Source: Ideonella_A intermedia_A (lineage in GTDB: Bacteria; Pseudomonadota; Gammaproteobacteria; Burkholderiales; Burkholderiaceae_C). From it: a stretch of 64,000 bases of DNA. A model generated the notes under the pieces. The model made no database searches. It was not told the origin of the DNA and saw only the letters and a program-made list of their open reading frames with translations. Shown here piece after piece: positions 1-9,944 of the stretch. Both the position numbers and the translations under genes were made by a program. Position 1 is the stretch's first letter. Each line of letters opens with the position of its first letter. Location: positions 11,541-75,540 of the forward strand of contig CALRPU020000028.1 in NCBI GenBank assembly GCA_943370175.1. The letters are read 5' to 3'.

Positions 1-237
1 GATCCAGGCGAGCCGGCGCGGGCCCTCGGCGCCATGGGCGGCGTCCAGTGGAAGCGGCGCTTGGCCGGTCTCGCGGGCCAACCGCTCGATGCCTTCAGCG
101 CCTCCCGGCGGGCAACGGTTGAGCAGCGCGCCCCCGGCGATGGCGCGGGCGTAGGCGGCGCAGTCGGGCTCGCCGCAGCGCCGGCATTGGGTCTGAGGCA
201 GCAGCGCGTCCAGGCGCGATGCCAGGTCCGCGGCCAA
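1..237 (-). CDS. rsxB: RsxB/RnfB-type 4Fe-4S ferredoxin, partial (3' end outside window)
   Basis: This is the N-terminal part of an RnfB/RsxB-like iron-sulfur protein. Translating the minus strand gives an ALLPQTQC motif followed by cysteines spaced CX2CX4CX15C (about residues 18, 21, 26 and 42) and the NRCPPGG signature of the family. The reading continues to the window edge, where the ferredoxin domain would follow. No membrane anchor precedes the cluster motif, as in the short soluble forms common in Burkholderiales. The start is unclear: I chose a TTG at 237 because an AAAGG lies about 8 bases upstream and it leaves 5 bases after the phaZ stop. In this family the protein passes electrons through Fe-S clusters; its partner here cannot be told from the sequence. 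Confidence 0.8.
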   Translation of the reverse strand, partial: MAADLASRLDALLPQTQCRRCGEPDCAAYARAIAGGALLNRCPPGGAEGIERLARETGQAPLPLDAAHGAEGPRRLAWI

Positions 238-242
238 CCGCG

Positions 243-1664
243 TCAGCCTTTGCTGGTCGCCCGGCTGGCCTTCTTGCGGGCCGCGGGGGCGGCCGCCGCG
301 GTGACCGCGGGGCGGCTGGCCTCTGCTTTGGTGGCCTTCCGAGCGATGGCCTTCGGCTCAGCGGCTTTCGATGCAGCGGCCTTCGGGGCCTCCAGGGCGG
401 CCGGGGCGGCCGGTGCAGTGGCCGGCGGCTGGTAGGCCGCGATGAAGTCGCGCACCCGCGGGCACACTCGCTCGCGCCAGCGCCGCCCGGAGAAGATGCC
501 GTAGTGGCCGGCGCCTTCGACGTCGTAGTGAAACTGGTTGGCCTTGGCGATGCCGGTGCACAGGTCGTGAGCTGCGCGCGTCTGGCCGGCGCCGGAGATG
601 TCGTCCAGCTCGCCCTCGATGGTCAGCAGGGCGGTGGTGGTGATGTCCTGCGGTCGCACCAGTTGGCCGGAGACCTTCCACGTGCCGTTGACGAGTGCGA
701 AGTCCTGGAACACGGTCTTGATGGTGTCCAGGTAGTACTCCGCCGGCATGTCCAGCACGGCGTTGTATTCATCGTAGAAGCCGCGGTGGAAGTCCACGCT
801 GTCGTCGTCGCCGCGGATCAGGTCGAGGAAGTAGTCGTAGTGCGATTTCAGGTGCCGGTCCGGGTTCATCGCGATGAAGCCGGTGTGCTGAAGGAAGCCG
901 GGGTAGACCCGCCGGCCCGCGCCGGGGTAGTTCACCGGCACCCGGTAGATGACGTTGTTCTCGAACCACTCGAAGCTCTTGTTCATCGCCAGGTTGTTCA
1001 CGGCGGTGGGGCTGCGGCGGGCGTCGATGGGGCCGCCCATCATCGTCATGGTGCGCGGCGTGGGCTCGCCGGCGCTGGCCATCAGCGAGATGGCCGCCAG
1101 CACCGGCACCGTGGGCTGGCACACCGAGATCACGTTGACGGACGGGCCGATGGCGCGGATGAAGTCCTGCACGTAGTGCACATAGTCGTCGAGGTGGAAG
1201 GCGCCCACTTCCGCGGGCACCATGCGCGCGTCGGTCCAGTCCGTGATGTAGACCTTGTGGTCGGTCAGCAGGGCGCGCACGGTTTCGCGCAGCAGCGTGG
1301 AGTGGTGGCCTGACAGCGGCGCCACCACCAGCACGGTGGGCTGCGACTTCATGCGGTCGAGCACCGCGGACTCGTCGGTGAAGCGCTTGAAGCGCAGCAG
1401 GCGGCAGAAGGGCTTGGTCACGGCGACCTGCTCCTGCACCGCCACGTCCACGCCATCGACCTTGACCGAGCGGAGGTCGAACTCGGGCTTCTCGTAGTCT
1501 TTGGCCAGGCGGTTCATCAGGTCGAAGCCGGCGGCAATGCGTTGCGAGCCCGGCACCGAAGCGAACGGCGACAACTGGTTGCTGTAAAGCTTGGACGTGG
1601 CGCTGGCGAACTCGGCGAACGGGCTCATCAGCGCGCGATGGGTTTCAAACCACTGGTAAAGCAT
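243..1664 (-). CDS. phaZ: Intracellular polyhydroxyalkanoate depolymerase PhaZ with Ala/Lys-rich tail
   Basis: Intracellular PHB/PHA depolymerase, which hydrolyses storage polymer in granules to hydroxyacids. The protein has 473 residues and starts at MLYQWFETHR; GGAG precedes this ATG, and a longer upstream reading adds an unrelated arginine-rich leader. The catalytic triad expected for the Cupriavidus PhaZa1 family is visible: Cys182 in VISVCQPT, Asp354 or 355 in GELDDISG and His387 in EGAGHYGIF. The last 60 or so residues form an Ala/Lys/Pro-rich tail that the family does not normally carry. rsxB follows closely on the same strand. Upstream there is a TGCA-rich dyad next to a possible -10, a likely PhaR target. 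Identification is secure; the role of the tail is inference. Confidence 0.95.
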   Translation of the reverse strand: MLYQWFETHRALMSPFAEFASATSKLYSNQLSPFASVPGSQRIAAGFDLMNRLAKDYEKPEFDLRSVKVDGVDVAVQEQVAVTKPFCRLLRFKRFTDESAVLDRMKSQPTVLVVAPLSGHHSTLLRETVRALLTDHKVYITDWTDARMVPAEVGAFHLDDYVHYVQDFIRAIGPSVNVISVCQPTVPVLAAISLMASAGEPTPRTMTMMGGPIDARRSPTAVNNLAMNKSFEWFENNVIYRVPVNYPGAGRRVYPGFLQHTGFIAMNPDRHLKSHYDYFLDLIRGDDDSVDFHRGFYDEYNAVLDMPAEYYLDTIKTVFQDFALVNGTWKVSGQLVRPQDITTTALLTIEGELDDISGAGQTRAAHDLCTGIAKANQFHYDVEGAGHYGIFSGRRWRERVCPRVRDFIAAYQPPATAPAAPAALEAPKAAASKAAEPKAIARKATKAEASRPAVTAAAAPAARKKASRATSKG

Positions 1665-1733
1665 GTTGTCTCCAATTCCTCGGGGGTTGCTGGCGCGCAC
1701 GGGCCTGCCGTGCCCGCCGCAACCCCTCAATTA

Positions 1734-1748
1734 TGCTGCGGTGCAACA
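1734..1748. promoter_or_regulatory. TGCA-rich dyad upstream of phaZ (candidate PhaR box)
   Basis: TGCTGC and GCAACA flank three bases, forming a near-perfect inverted repeat. It lies about 70 bases before the phaZ start. On the minus strand the sequence CATAAT (complement 1730-1735), a possible -10, adjoins it. A similar dyad precedes phaR at 9213-9228. The assignment as a PhaR box is inference. Confidence 0.45.
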
Positions 1749-1766
1749 AATTCCGCCACGGCCCGT

Positions 1767-2966
1767 TCAGGCCACCGCCGCGATCGCCTTCACCACCGCG
1801 TCGATGTTGCCGTGGTTCAAGGCCGCCACGCAGATGCGCCCGGAATCCACGCCGTAGATGCCGAACTCCGAGCGAAGGCGCTGCATCTGCTCCTTGTTCA
1901 GGCCCGAGTAGCTGAACATGCCCTTTTGTTGGGTGATGAAGCCCATGTCCTGCTTCACGCCGGCCGCGACCAGCTTGTCCAGCAGCAGAGCGCGCATTTG
2001 CTTGATGCGCACGCGCATGCCGGCCAGCTCTTCTTCCCACATCGCGCGCAGCGCAGGGTTGGTCAGCACGGTGGCCACCACCTGGGCGCCGTGCGTCGGC
2101 GGGTTCGAGTAGTTGGTGCGGATCACGATCTTCAGCTGGCTGAGCACGCGGCTGGCTTCTTCCTTGGTCGCGCACACGACGCTGAGCGCGCCCACCCGCT
2201 CGCCATACAGCGAGAAGCTCTTGCTGAACGAGGTCGACACGAAAAAGTCGATCCCCGCCGCCAGGAATTGGCCAATGACGGCGCCGTCCTCGGCGATGCC
2301 TTCGCCAAAGCCTTGATAGGCCATGTCGAGAAAGGCCACCAGGCCGCGCGACTTGACGGCCTCGACCACCTGCGACCATTGGTCGGGCGAGATGTCGTAG
2401 CCGGTGGGGTTGTGGCAGCAGGCGTGCAGCACCACCACGGTGCCGGCGGGCGCGCCGTTCAGGCTGGCCAGCATGCCGGCGAAGTCAACGCCTCGCCGGG
2501 TGGCGTCGTAGTAGGGATAGCTCTCCACCTTGAAGCCGGCGTTGGTGAACAGCGCGCGGTGGTTTTCCCAGCTGGGGTCGCTGATGAGCACCGTGGCATT
2601 CGGGTTCAGGCGCTTCAAGAAGTCGGCGCCGATCTTCAACCCCCCGGTGCCCCCCAGGCCCTGAACGGTGGCCACGCGGCCGTCGGCCAGCGCGCCGCTG
2701 TCGGCGCCGAAGACCAGCGCTTGCACGGCCTTGTCATAGGCGGCAATGCCGTCGATGGGCAGGTAACCGCGCGGCTTCGGCGCCTCCTGCATCTGGCGCT
2801 CGGCCTCGGCCACGCACTTCAGCAGCGGCAGCTTGCCGTTCTCGTCGGTGTAGACGCCCACGCCGAGGTTGACCTTGGCCGGGTTGGTGTCGGCATTGAA
2901 CTGCTCGTTCAGACCCAGGATGGGGTCGCGGGGGGCCATGTCGACGGAGGCAAAGAGCGATGCCAT
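1767..2966 (-). CDS. Aromatic amino acid / aspartate aminotransferase (class I, TyrB/AspC type)
   Basis: PLP-dependent class I aminotransferase of 399 residues, the normal length for the AspC/TyrB Ia subgroup. It moves amino groups between aspartate or aromatic amino acids and 2-oxoglutarate in the cytoplasm. Visible motifs are the N-terminal DPILGLNEQF, HACCHNPTGYD, the PLP lysine K249 in STSFSKSFSLYGERVG and the arginine motif IRTNYSNPP. The start ATG is the first in a conserved context. It is transcribed away from uvrB, with 144 bases between the two starts. AspC or TyrB preference cannot be decided from sequence, so I give no symbol. Confidence 0.92.
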   Translation of the reverse strand: MASLFASVDMAPRDPILGLNEQFNADTNPAKVNLGVGVYTDENGKLPLLKCVAEAERQMQEAPKPRGYLPIDGIAAYDKAVQALVFGADSGALADGRVATVQGLGGTGGLKIGADFLKRLNPNATVLISDPSWENHRALFTNAGFKVESYPYYDATRRGVDFAGMLASLNGAPAGTVVVLHACCHNPTGYDISPDQWSQVVEAVKSRGLVAFLDMAYQGFGEGIAEDGAVIGQFLAAGIDFFVSTSFSKSFSLYGERVGALSVVCATKEEASRVLSQLKIVIRTNYSNPPTHGAQVVATVLTNPALRAMWEEELAGMRVRIKQMRALLLDKLVAAGVKQDMGFITQQKGMFSYSGLNKEQMQRLRSEFGIYGVDSGRICVAALNHGNIDAVVKAIAAVA

Positions 2967-3110
2967 TGAGCAATCCTTGAACGTGAATGAAGCGGTGATG
3001 GAACGGTAAGGGCCGGCAGCAGCCGCAGCGCAACGGGCCCCGTTTTGGGCTACCCTTTGCGGTTGCCCTGCGTTCCGACAGGGCGTGTTAACCCACGGAT
3101 TTTATCTGCC

Positions 3111-5329
<2,219 letters not shown>

Positions 5330-5330
<1 letters not shown>

Positions 5331-6118
5331 TGCGCCAGCGCGTGCTGCTGGTCGAGGACGAATCGGCCATCGCCGACACGGTGAGCTACGCGCTGCGCAC
5401 CGACGGCTTCGACTGCGAGTGGTGCGCCAGCGGCGCGCAGGCGCTGGCGGCGTTCACCCGGTCGCCTCCGGACCTGGTGGTGCTGGACGTGGGTCTGCCC
5501 GATGTCCACGGCTTTGACCTGTTCCGCCGGCTGCGCGCGCTGGGCGATGCGCCCGTGGTGTTTCTGACGGCCCGTGGCGACGAGATCGACCGGGTGGTGG
5601 GGCTGGAACTGGGCGCGGACGACTACGTGGCCAAGCCCTTCTCACCGCGCGAGCTGGTGGCGCGCATCCGCGGCGTGCTGCGGCGCACGGCGCGCGACGC
5701 GATGGGTCCGGCGCCGGCCGCCACTGCGGTGCCTTCGTCGACCAACATGCCGACACCCGCGCAGACTTCCGCGGGCGTGTTCACCGTCGCGCCCGAGCCC
5801 AACTTGCGCCACGGCCCTTTTGATGTGGACGACAGCCGCCGCCTCGTGCGTTTCCAGGGTCGGTCCTTGAGCCTGTCGCGCGTTGAGTACGGGCTGCTGT
5901 GCGCGTTGATCCGCCGGCCGGGGCATGTGTACACCCGCGAAGCGCTGCTTGACGCCGTGTGGGGCGACCACCGGGCCAGCCTGGACCGCACGGTCGACGC
6001 CCATGTGAAGACGCTGCGCGCCAAGCTCAAACAGATCGATCCCGCGCTCGATCCCATCCGCACGCACCGCGGTGTCGGCTACGCGCTGGCCGACGACGCG
6101 GGCACGCCAGCGGGCTGA
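5330..6118 (+). CDS. creB: Response regulator CreB (OmpR family)
   Basis: Two-component response regulator of 262 residues with an N-terminal receiver domain (acidic pair E9/D10, phosphoacceptor D53 in VVLDVGLPD, switch T80, K102 in DYVAKPF) and a C-terminal winged-helix DNA-binding domain (GHVYTREALLDAVWG, THRGVGYAL). A linker of about 40 Pro/Ala/Thr-rich residues separates the domains, longer than in Escherichia coli CreB. It starts inside the uvrB stop codon and is followed by the sensor creC, then creD. The perfect CreB-type tag found before creD supports the name. Confidence 0.9.
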
Positions 6119-6151
6119 CGGCGCCCCCCCGCCGCCCGCCCGCAACGCGCC

Positions 6152-7627
6152 ATGCCGCTGCCCAGCAAGCGAAATCGCCTGTACCTGGCGATCCTGCTCG
6201 GCTTCCTGCTGGGCGTGGCGCTGCTGATGTGGCGCTTGCTCGGCGACATCGACCCGCGCTACCGCGAGTCGGCCGAGGAATCGCTGGTGGAGACCGCCCA
6301 CTTGATGGCCGCGTTGATCGAGCAGCGCTCGCCCGACCGCCTCGACCCGACGGTGATGCAAGGCGTGTTCGAGTCGCTGCGCGCGCAGCGCATCGAGGCC
6401 GACATCTTCGGCTACCTCAAGACCCGCATCGAGCTGCAGGCCATGGTGGTCGACCGGCAGGGCAGGGTGGTGTTTGATTCCACCGGGCGGCCGATGGGCA
6501 CGGACATGTCGCTGTGGCGCGATGTCCGTCTGGCGCTGGCGGGGCGCTACGGCGCGCGCACATCGGCCGACCCCCTGCGGCCGCGCGGCCCGGCGGTGAT
6601 GCACGTGGCCGTGCCGATCCGTCTGCACGGCGAGATCGTCGGTGCCGTGGCGGCGGGCAAGCCGATGCAGAGCCTGGGCCAGTTCGTCGACGCCGCGCGG
6701 CGCAAGACGCTGCTGGTGGGCCTGACCTCGGCTCTTGCCGTGCTGCTGCTGGCGGCCATCGGTGCCATCTGGCTCTTGCGCCCGGTCAGCATCGTGCGCA
6801 GCCAGCTCGGTCACCTGCGCGGCGATGGGCGCGGCCTGTCGACCCTGCTGCGGCGCGGTTGGGCCGCCCTGGGGCTGGCTTACGACGAGGTGCGCGACAC
6901 CCTCGCCGGCCGCAACCACGTGGCCGAGCATGTGCAGACGCTGACCCACGAGCTCAAGAGCCCCTTGTCCGCCATTCGCGGTGCCGCTGAGCTGCTGCGC
7001 GAACCCATGGCCGCCGACGACCACGCCCGCTTCGTCGGTCACATCGAGCGCGAGACGCTGCGCATCCAGGCCCTGGTCGACCGGATGATGGAACTGGTGG
7101 CGCTGGAGTCGCGCTTGCAGCTGGACGCGCCCGCGCCGGTGGACCTGCGCGTCCTCATCCAGGACCAGCTGGCCAGCGCCTCGCCGGCCGCGGCCGCGCG
7201 CCAGTTGCGGCTGGTGTGCGACGCCCCAGGCACGGCGCCGGTCCTGGTTCATGGCGACGCCTTGCTGCTGGGCCGCGCGCTGGCCAACCTGCTGGACAAC
7301 GCGATGGAGTTTTCGCCCTTGGGCGGCGAGGTGCGGGTGGCGCTCCAGGCACAGGGCCGACGCGCCGTGGTCACCCTGCGCGACCAAGGCCCCGGCGTGC
7401 CGGGGTTTGCGCTCGCCCGGGTCTTCGACAAGTTCTTTTCGCTGCCGCGCCCGGACACGCAGCGCCGCAGCACCGGGCTGGGGCTGGCCTTCGTCAAAGA
7501 GGTGGCGGAACTGCACCACGCGCAGGTCCGCCTGGGCAACGGGCCGCCCCCCGGCGATGACGCGCTGGGGCTTGGGCCGGGTGCCGTGGCCAGCCTGGAC
7601 CTGCCGCTGTGGCGTTCCGCCGGCTGA
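6152..7627 (+). CDS. creC: Sensor histidine kinase CreC
   Basis: Membrane sensor kinase of 491 residues, partner of CreB. An N-terminal helix (about residues 10-27), a periplasmic sensor region with a CreC-like segment (residues 50-180) and a second helix (about 189-209) precede the kinase core. His266 in LTHELKSPLSAIRG is the phosphorylation site. The N box LLDNAMEFS, the G box DQGPGVPG and GLGLAFVKEVAELH form the ATP-binding domain. The start follows creB by 33 bases and no clear ribosome site is visible. In enterobacteria CreBC responds to growth and envelope conditions; the signal here is unknown. Confidence 0.9.
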   Translation: MPLPSKRNRLYLAILLGFLLGVALLMWRLLGDIDPRYRESAEESLVETAHLMAALIEQRSPDRLDPTVMQGVFESLRAQRIEADIFGYLKTRIELQAMVVDRQGRVVFDSTGRPMGTDMSLWRDVRLALAGRYGARTSADPLRPRGPAVMHVAVPIRLHGEIVGAVAAGKPMQSLGQFVDAARRKTLLVGLTSALAVLLLAAIGAIWLLRPVSIVRSQLGHLRGDGRGLSTLLRRGWAALGLAYDEVRDTLAGRNHVAEHVQTLTHELKSPLSAIRGAAELLREPMAADDHARFVGHIERETLRIQALVDRMMELVALESRLQLDAPAPVDLRVLIQDQLASASPAAAARQLRLVCDAPGTAPVLVHGDALLLGRALANLLDNAMEFSPLGGEVRVALQAQGRRAVVTLRDQGPGVPGFALARVFDKFFSLPRPDTQRRSTGLGLAFVKEVAELHHAQVRLGNGPPPGDDALGLGPGAVASLDLPLWRSAG

Positions 7628-7657
7628 GGCCCCCACCTGGCCCGGCGCAACGCGGTC

Positions 7658-7690
7658 TTCACAGCCACTTCACGGCGACTTCCACAAGGC
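7658..7690 (+). promoter_or_regulatory. CreB-type cre tag array before creD
   Basis: TTCAC at 7658-7662 and TTCAC at 7669-7673 are separated by six bases, an exact match to the known cre tag TTCAC-N6-TTCAC. The 11-base rhythm continues with the weaker copies TTCCA (7680-7684) and CTCAC. The site lies about 80-110 bases before the creD start, between creC and creD, which suggests that CreB drives creD separately from creBC. Confidence 0.75.
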
Positions 7691-7769
7691 TTCTCACACC
7701 CGCGGGATGCTCGGCGCGCGGCCAGTCGGCCGCACGCCGCCACGCGGTGAGACCCATGTTGGAGCAACG

Positions 7770-9170
7770 ATGAAACACCCTTTGGTGGCCAAGGCCCTGG
7801 CCCTGGTCGGCGTGCTGGTGGCCTTGATGTTCGGGCTGGACTCGATCAGTCGGCTGGTGGCCGAGCGGGAGGAGCGCCTGCGCGAGGCCGAACGCAGCGT
7901 TGCCGATGGGCTGGCCACGGCGCAGGTGCTGGTCGGCCCGGTGCTGCAACGGCGCTGCGTCGAGCTGCGCGAGGTCGAGCAGGGCGAGGGCAAGGATCGG
8001 CGCCTGGTCACCGATCGGCGCGAGCTGAGCGTGCGGGCCGTGCCCAAGACGCTCGCGCTGCAGGCGACATCGACCACCGAGGCCCGTTACCGCGGCATCT
8101 TCAAGGTCAATGGCTACACCCTGAAGGCCACGGCCTCGACGACCTGGGACGCGTCGGGCGCGCTGCGACCAGCCGTTTCGCATGCCGACGCCCGCCTGGA
8201 CTGCGAGCCGCCGGTGGTGGCGGTGGCGGTGGGCGACACGCGCGGCATTCGGTCGGCGACGATGCGTGTCGACGGGGTGGTCGTGGATGTGCGTCCGGGC
8301 ACGCAGCTCAAGGCCCAGCCACAGGGCTTCCATGCGGTGCTGCCGGCGGGCCTGGCCGAACAGACGCCGTCGCGCATCGAGCTGACGCTGGACCTGGTGG
8401 GCACCGGCGGCTTGTCCTTCGTGCCCGCGGCAGAGCGCAGCGAAGTGGTGCTGCAGTCGGATTGGGCGCACCCATCGTTCGAAGGCCGATTCCTGCCGGT
8501 GGAGCGCGCGGTCGATGCCCAGGGGTTCAAGGCGACTTGGCGCCTGACGTCGCTGGCCACCACCGCCGCCGACGAATTGCGCCGTGGCGCGGCCTTGTGC
8601 GGCACCTCGGCGGTGGCGGCTTCCGGGGCGGCTGACGCCGACCCGACCCGCTGCGTCGAGCGCTTTGGCGTTGGCTTCATCGACCCGGTCAGCGCCTACC
8701 GGCTGAGCGACCGCGCCACGAAGTACGGCGTGCTCTTCATTGCGCTGACCTTTCTGGGCGTTGGCCTGGTCGAAGTCATGCGCCAGCGGCGCGTTCACCC
8801 GGTGCAATACCTGCTGGTGGGGAGCGCGCTGGTGGTGTTCTTTCTGCTGCTGCTGAGTTTGACGGAGCATTTGCCGTTTGCCTGGGCCTATGGCCTGGCC
8901 AGCGCGGCGTGCACGGCCTTGCTGGGCTTCTATGGCCGCTTTCTGCTGGGCAGCGGGCGGGCCGGTGCCGCGTTCGCGGTCGGCATTGCTTTGTTGTACG
9001 GGGCGCTGTATTTGCTGCTGCAACTTGAGCAGAACGCCTTGCTGTTGGGCTCGCTGATGGTCTTTCTCTCGCTGGTGGCCACGATGGTCGCCACGCGGCG
9101 CATCGACTGGCATTCGCTCACCGATGGGCTGGCCCGGCCGGCTGGGCGCGACGCGACCTCGACCGGGTAA
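7770..9170 (+). CDS. creD: Inner membrane protein CreD
   Basis: CreD (CET) family protein of 466 residues, the output gene of the CreBC system, linked in other bacteria to envelope integrity, colicin tolerance and beta-lactam response. There is one N-terminal helix (LVAKALALVGVLVALMFGL), a large periplasmic domain (about residues 35-310), then at least five helices from about residue 318 to 440, including FGVGFIDPVSAYRLSDRATKYG before the first, a hallmark of the family. The ATG is preceded by GGAG. An upstream open frame through creC is only a shadow. A cre tag lies upstream. Molecular activity of the family is not established. Confidence 0.9.
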   Translation: MKHPLVAKALALVGVLVALMFGLDSISRLVAEREERLREAERSVADGLATAQVLVGPVLQRRCVELREVEQGEGKDRRLVTDRRELSVRAVPKTLALQATSTTEARYRGIFKVNGYTLKATASTTWDASGALRPAVSHADARLDCEPPVVAVAVGDTRGIRSATMRVDGVVVDVRPGTQLKAQPQGFHAVLPAGLAEQTPSRIELTLDLVGTGGLSFVPAAERSEVVLQSDWAHPSFEGRFLPVERAVDAQGFKATWRLTSLATTAADELRRGAALCGTSAVAASGAADADPTRCVERFGVGFIDPVSAYRLSDRATKYGVLFIALTFLGVGLVEVMRQRRVHPVQYLLVGSALVVFFLLLLSLTEHLPFAWAYGLASAACTALLGFYGRFLLGSGRAGAAFAVGIALLYGALYLLLQLEQNALLLGSLMVFLSLVATMVATRRIDWHSLTDGLARPAGRDATSTG

Positions 9171-9200
9171 ACCCCTTCGAGGGCGCTTGAATCGGCCTCC

Positions 9201-9206
9201 TAGAAT
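9201..9206 (+). promoter_or_regulatory. Candidate -10 element of phaR
   Basis: TAGAAT lies seven bases before the phaR-proximal dyad and about 78 bases before the phaR start. A convincing -35 is not visible at 16-18 bases, so this is a suggestion based on position. Confidence 0.35.
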
Positions 9207-9212
9207 GAAATT

Positions 9213-9228
9213 TTGTGCAGGTGCACAA
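9213..9228. promoter_or_regulatory. TTGTGCA/TGCACAA palindrome upstream of phaR (candidate PhaR autoregulatory operator)
   Basis: A perfect inverted repeat with 7-base arms TTGTGCA and TGCACAA and a GG centre lies between a possible -10 and the phaR coding region. PhaR repressors bind TGCA-rich dyads and often repress their own gene, so this is the likely operator. Confidence 0.55.
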
Positions 9229-9278
9229 CGGGCGCATTCCGGCGCGCGGGTCACCGCAGGTTCCAGGAGTGCTGTTTC

Positions 9279-9872
9279 ATGGTCCAGTCCCGTCGCGCCG
9301 CGTCGTCGGCAGCGAATGCAGGCGCCGAGTCGGCTGTGCCCGGCGTGAGGGTGCTCAAGAAGTACCCCAACCGCCGGCTCTATGACACCGAAACCAGCAG
9401 CTACATCACGCTGGCCGATGTGAAGCGGATGGTGTTGGCCGCGCAGGACTTTGTCGTGCGCGACGCCAAGACCAGCGAAGACCTGACGCGCAGCATCCTG
9501 CTGCAGATCATCCTGGAGGAGGAGACCGGCGGCGTGCCGATGTTTTCCACCCAGGCGCTCGCGCAAATCATCCGCTTCTATGGCAATGCCATGCAGGGGA
9601 TGATGGGCAACTACCTGGAGAAAAACCTGCAGGCCTTCACCGACATCCAGACCCGCTTCGCCGAGCAGTCCAAGGGCCTGTACGACCCGAAGGTGATGTC
9701 GCCCGAGTTGTGGACGCAGTTCCTGGCCGGCCAGGCCCCGGTCGTGCAGGGCCTGATGGGCAATTACCTGGAGCAGTCGAAGAACATGTTCCTGCAGATG
9801 CAAGAGCAGCTGACCCAGCAAGCCGAAACCCTGTTCCCCGGCGTGCCAGGCTTCATGCCGCCCAAGCGCTGA
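9279..9872 (+). CDS. phaR: Polyhydroxyalkanoate synthesis repressor PhaR
   Basis: PhaR of 197 residues, which represses phasin and other PHA genes and is released by binding nascent polymer granules. The N-terminal PHB/PHA accumulation regulator DNA-binding domain is clear (RVLKKYPNRRLYDTETSSYITLADVKRMV, about residues 26-52), followed by the PHB-binding repeats (two copies of a MGNYLE motif) and a Gln/Met-rich end. The ATG is preceded by AGGAGT. It stands alone between creD and rimO. Together with phaZ it shows that the organism stores PHA. Confidence 0.95.
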   Translation: MVQSRRAASSAANAGAESAVPGVRVLKKYPNRRLYDTETSSYITLADVKRMVLAAQDFVVRDAKTSEDLTRSILLQIILEEETGGVPMFSTQALAQIIRFYGNAMQGMMGNYLEKNLQAFTDIQTRFAEQSKGLYDPKVMSPELWTQFLAGQAPVVQGLMGNYLEQSKNMFLQMQEQLTQQAETLFPGVPGFMPPKR

Positions 9873-9944
9873 TCTGGGCGTCATGCCGGTGTGCCGGCCG
9901 GGTCGCAGTCAGCGCCGTCGGGCACATCGGTGAAAATCCGGGGG

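Noticed and set aside
1542..2969. Long open frames opposite phaZ, the aminotransferase, uvrB and most other genes
   Set aside because: They are antisense or shifted readings of GC-rich coding DNA, with low-complexity His/Arg/Ala/Gly-rich products and no family motifs.
3068..3081. CTG-N8-CAG before uvrB as a LexA box
   Set aside because: The LexA consensus needs ten bases between CTG and CAG and an AT-rich centre; here there are eight and the centre is GC-rich.
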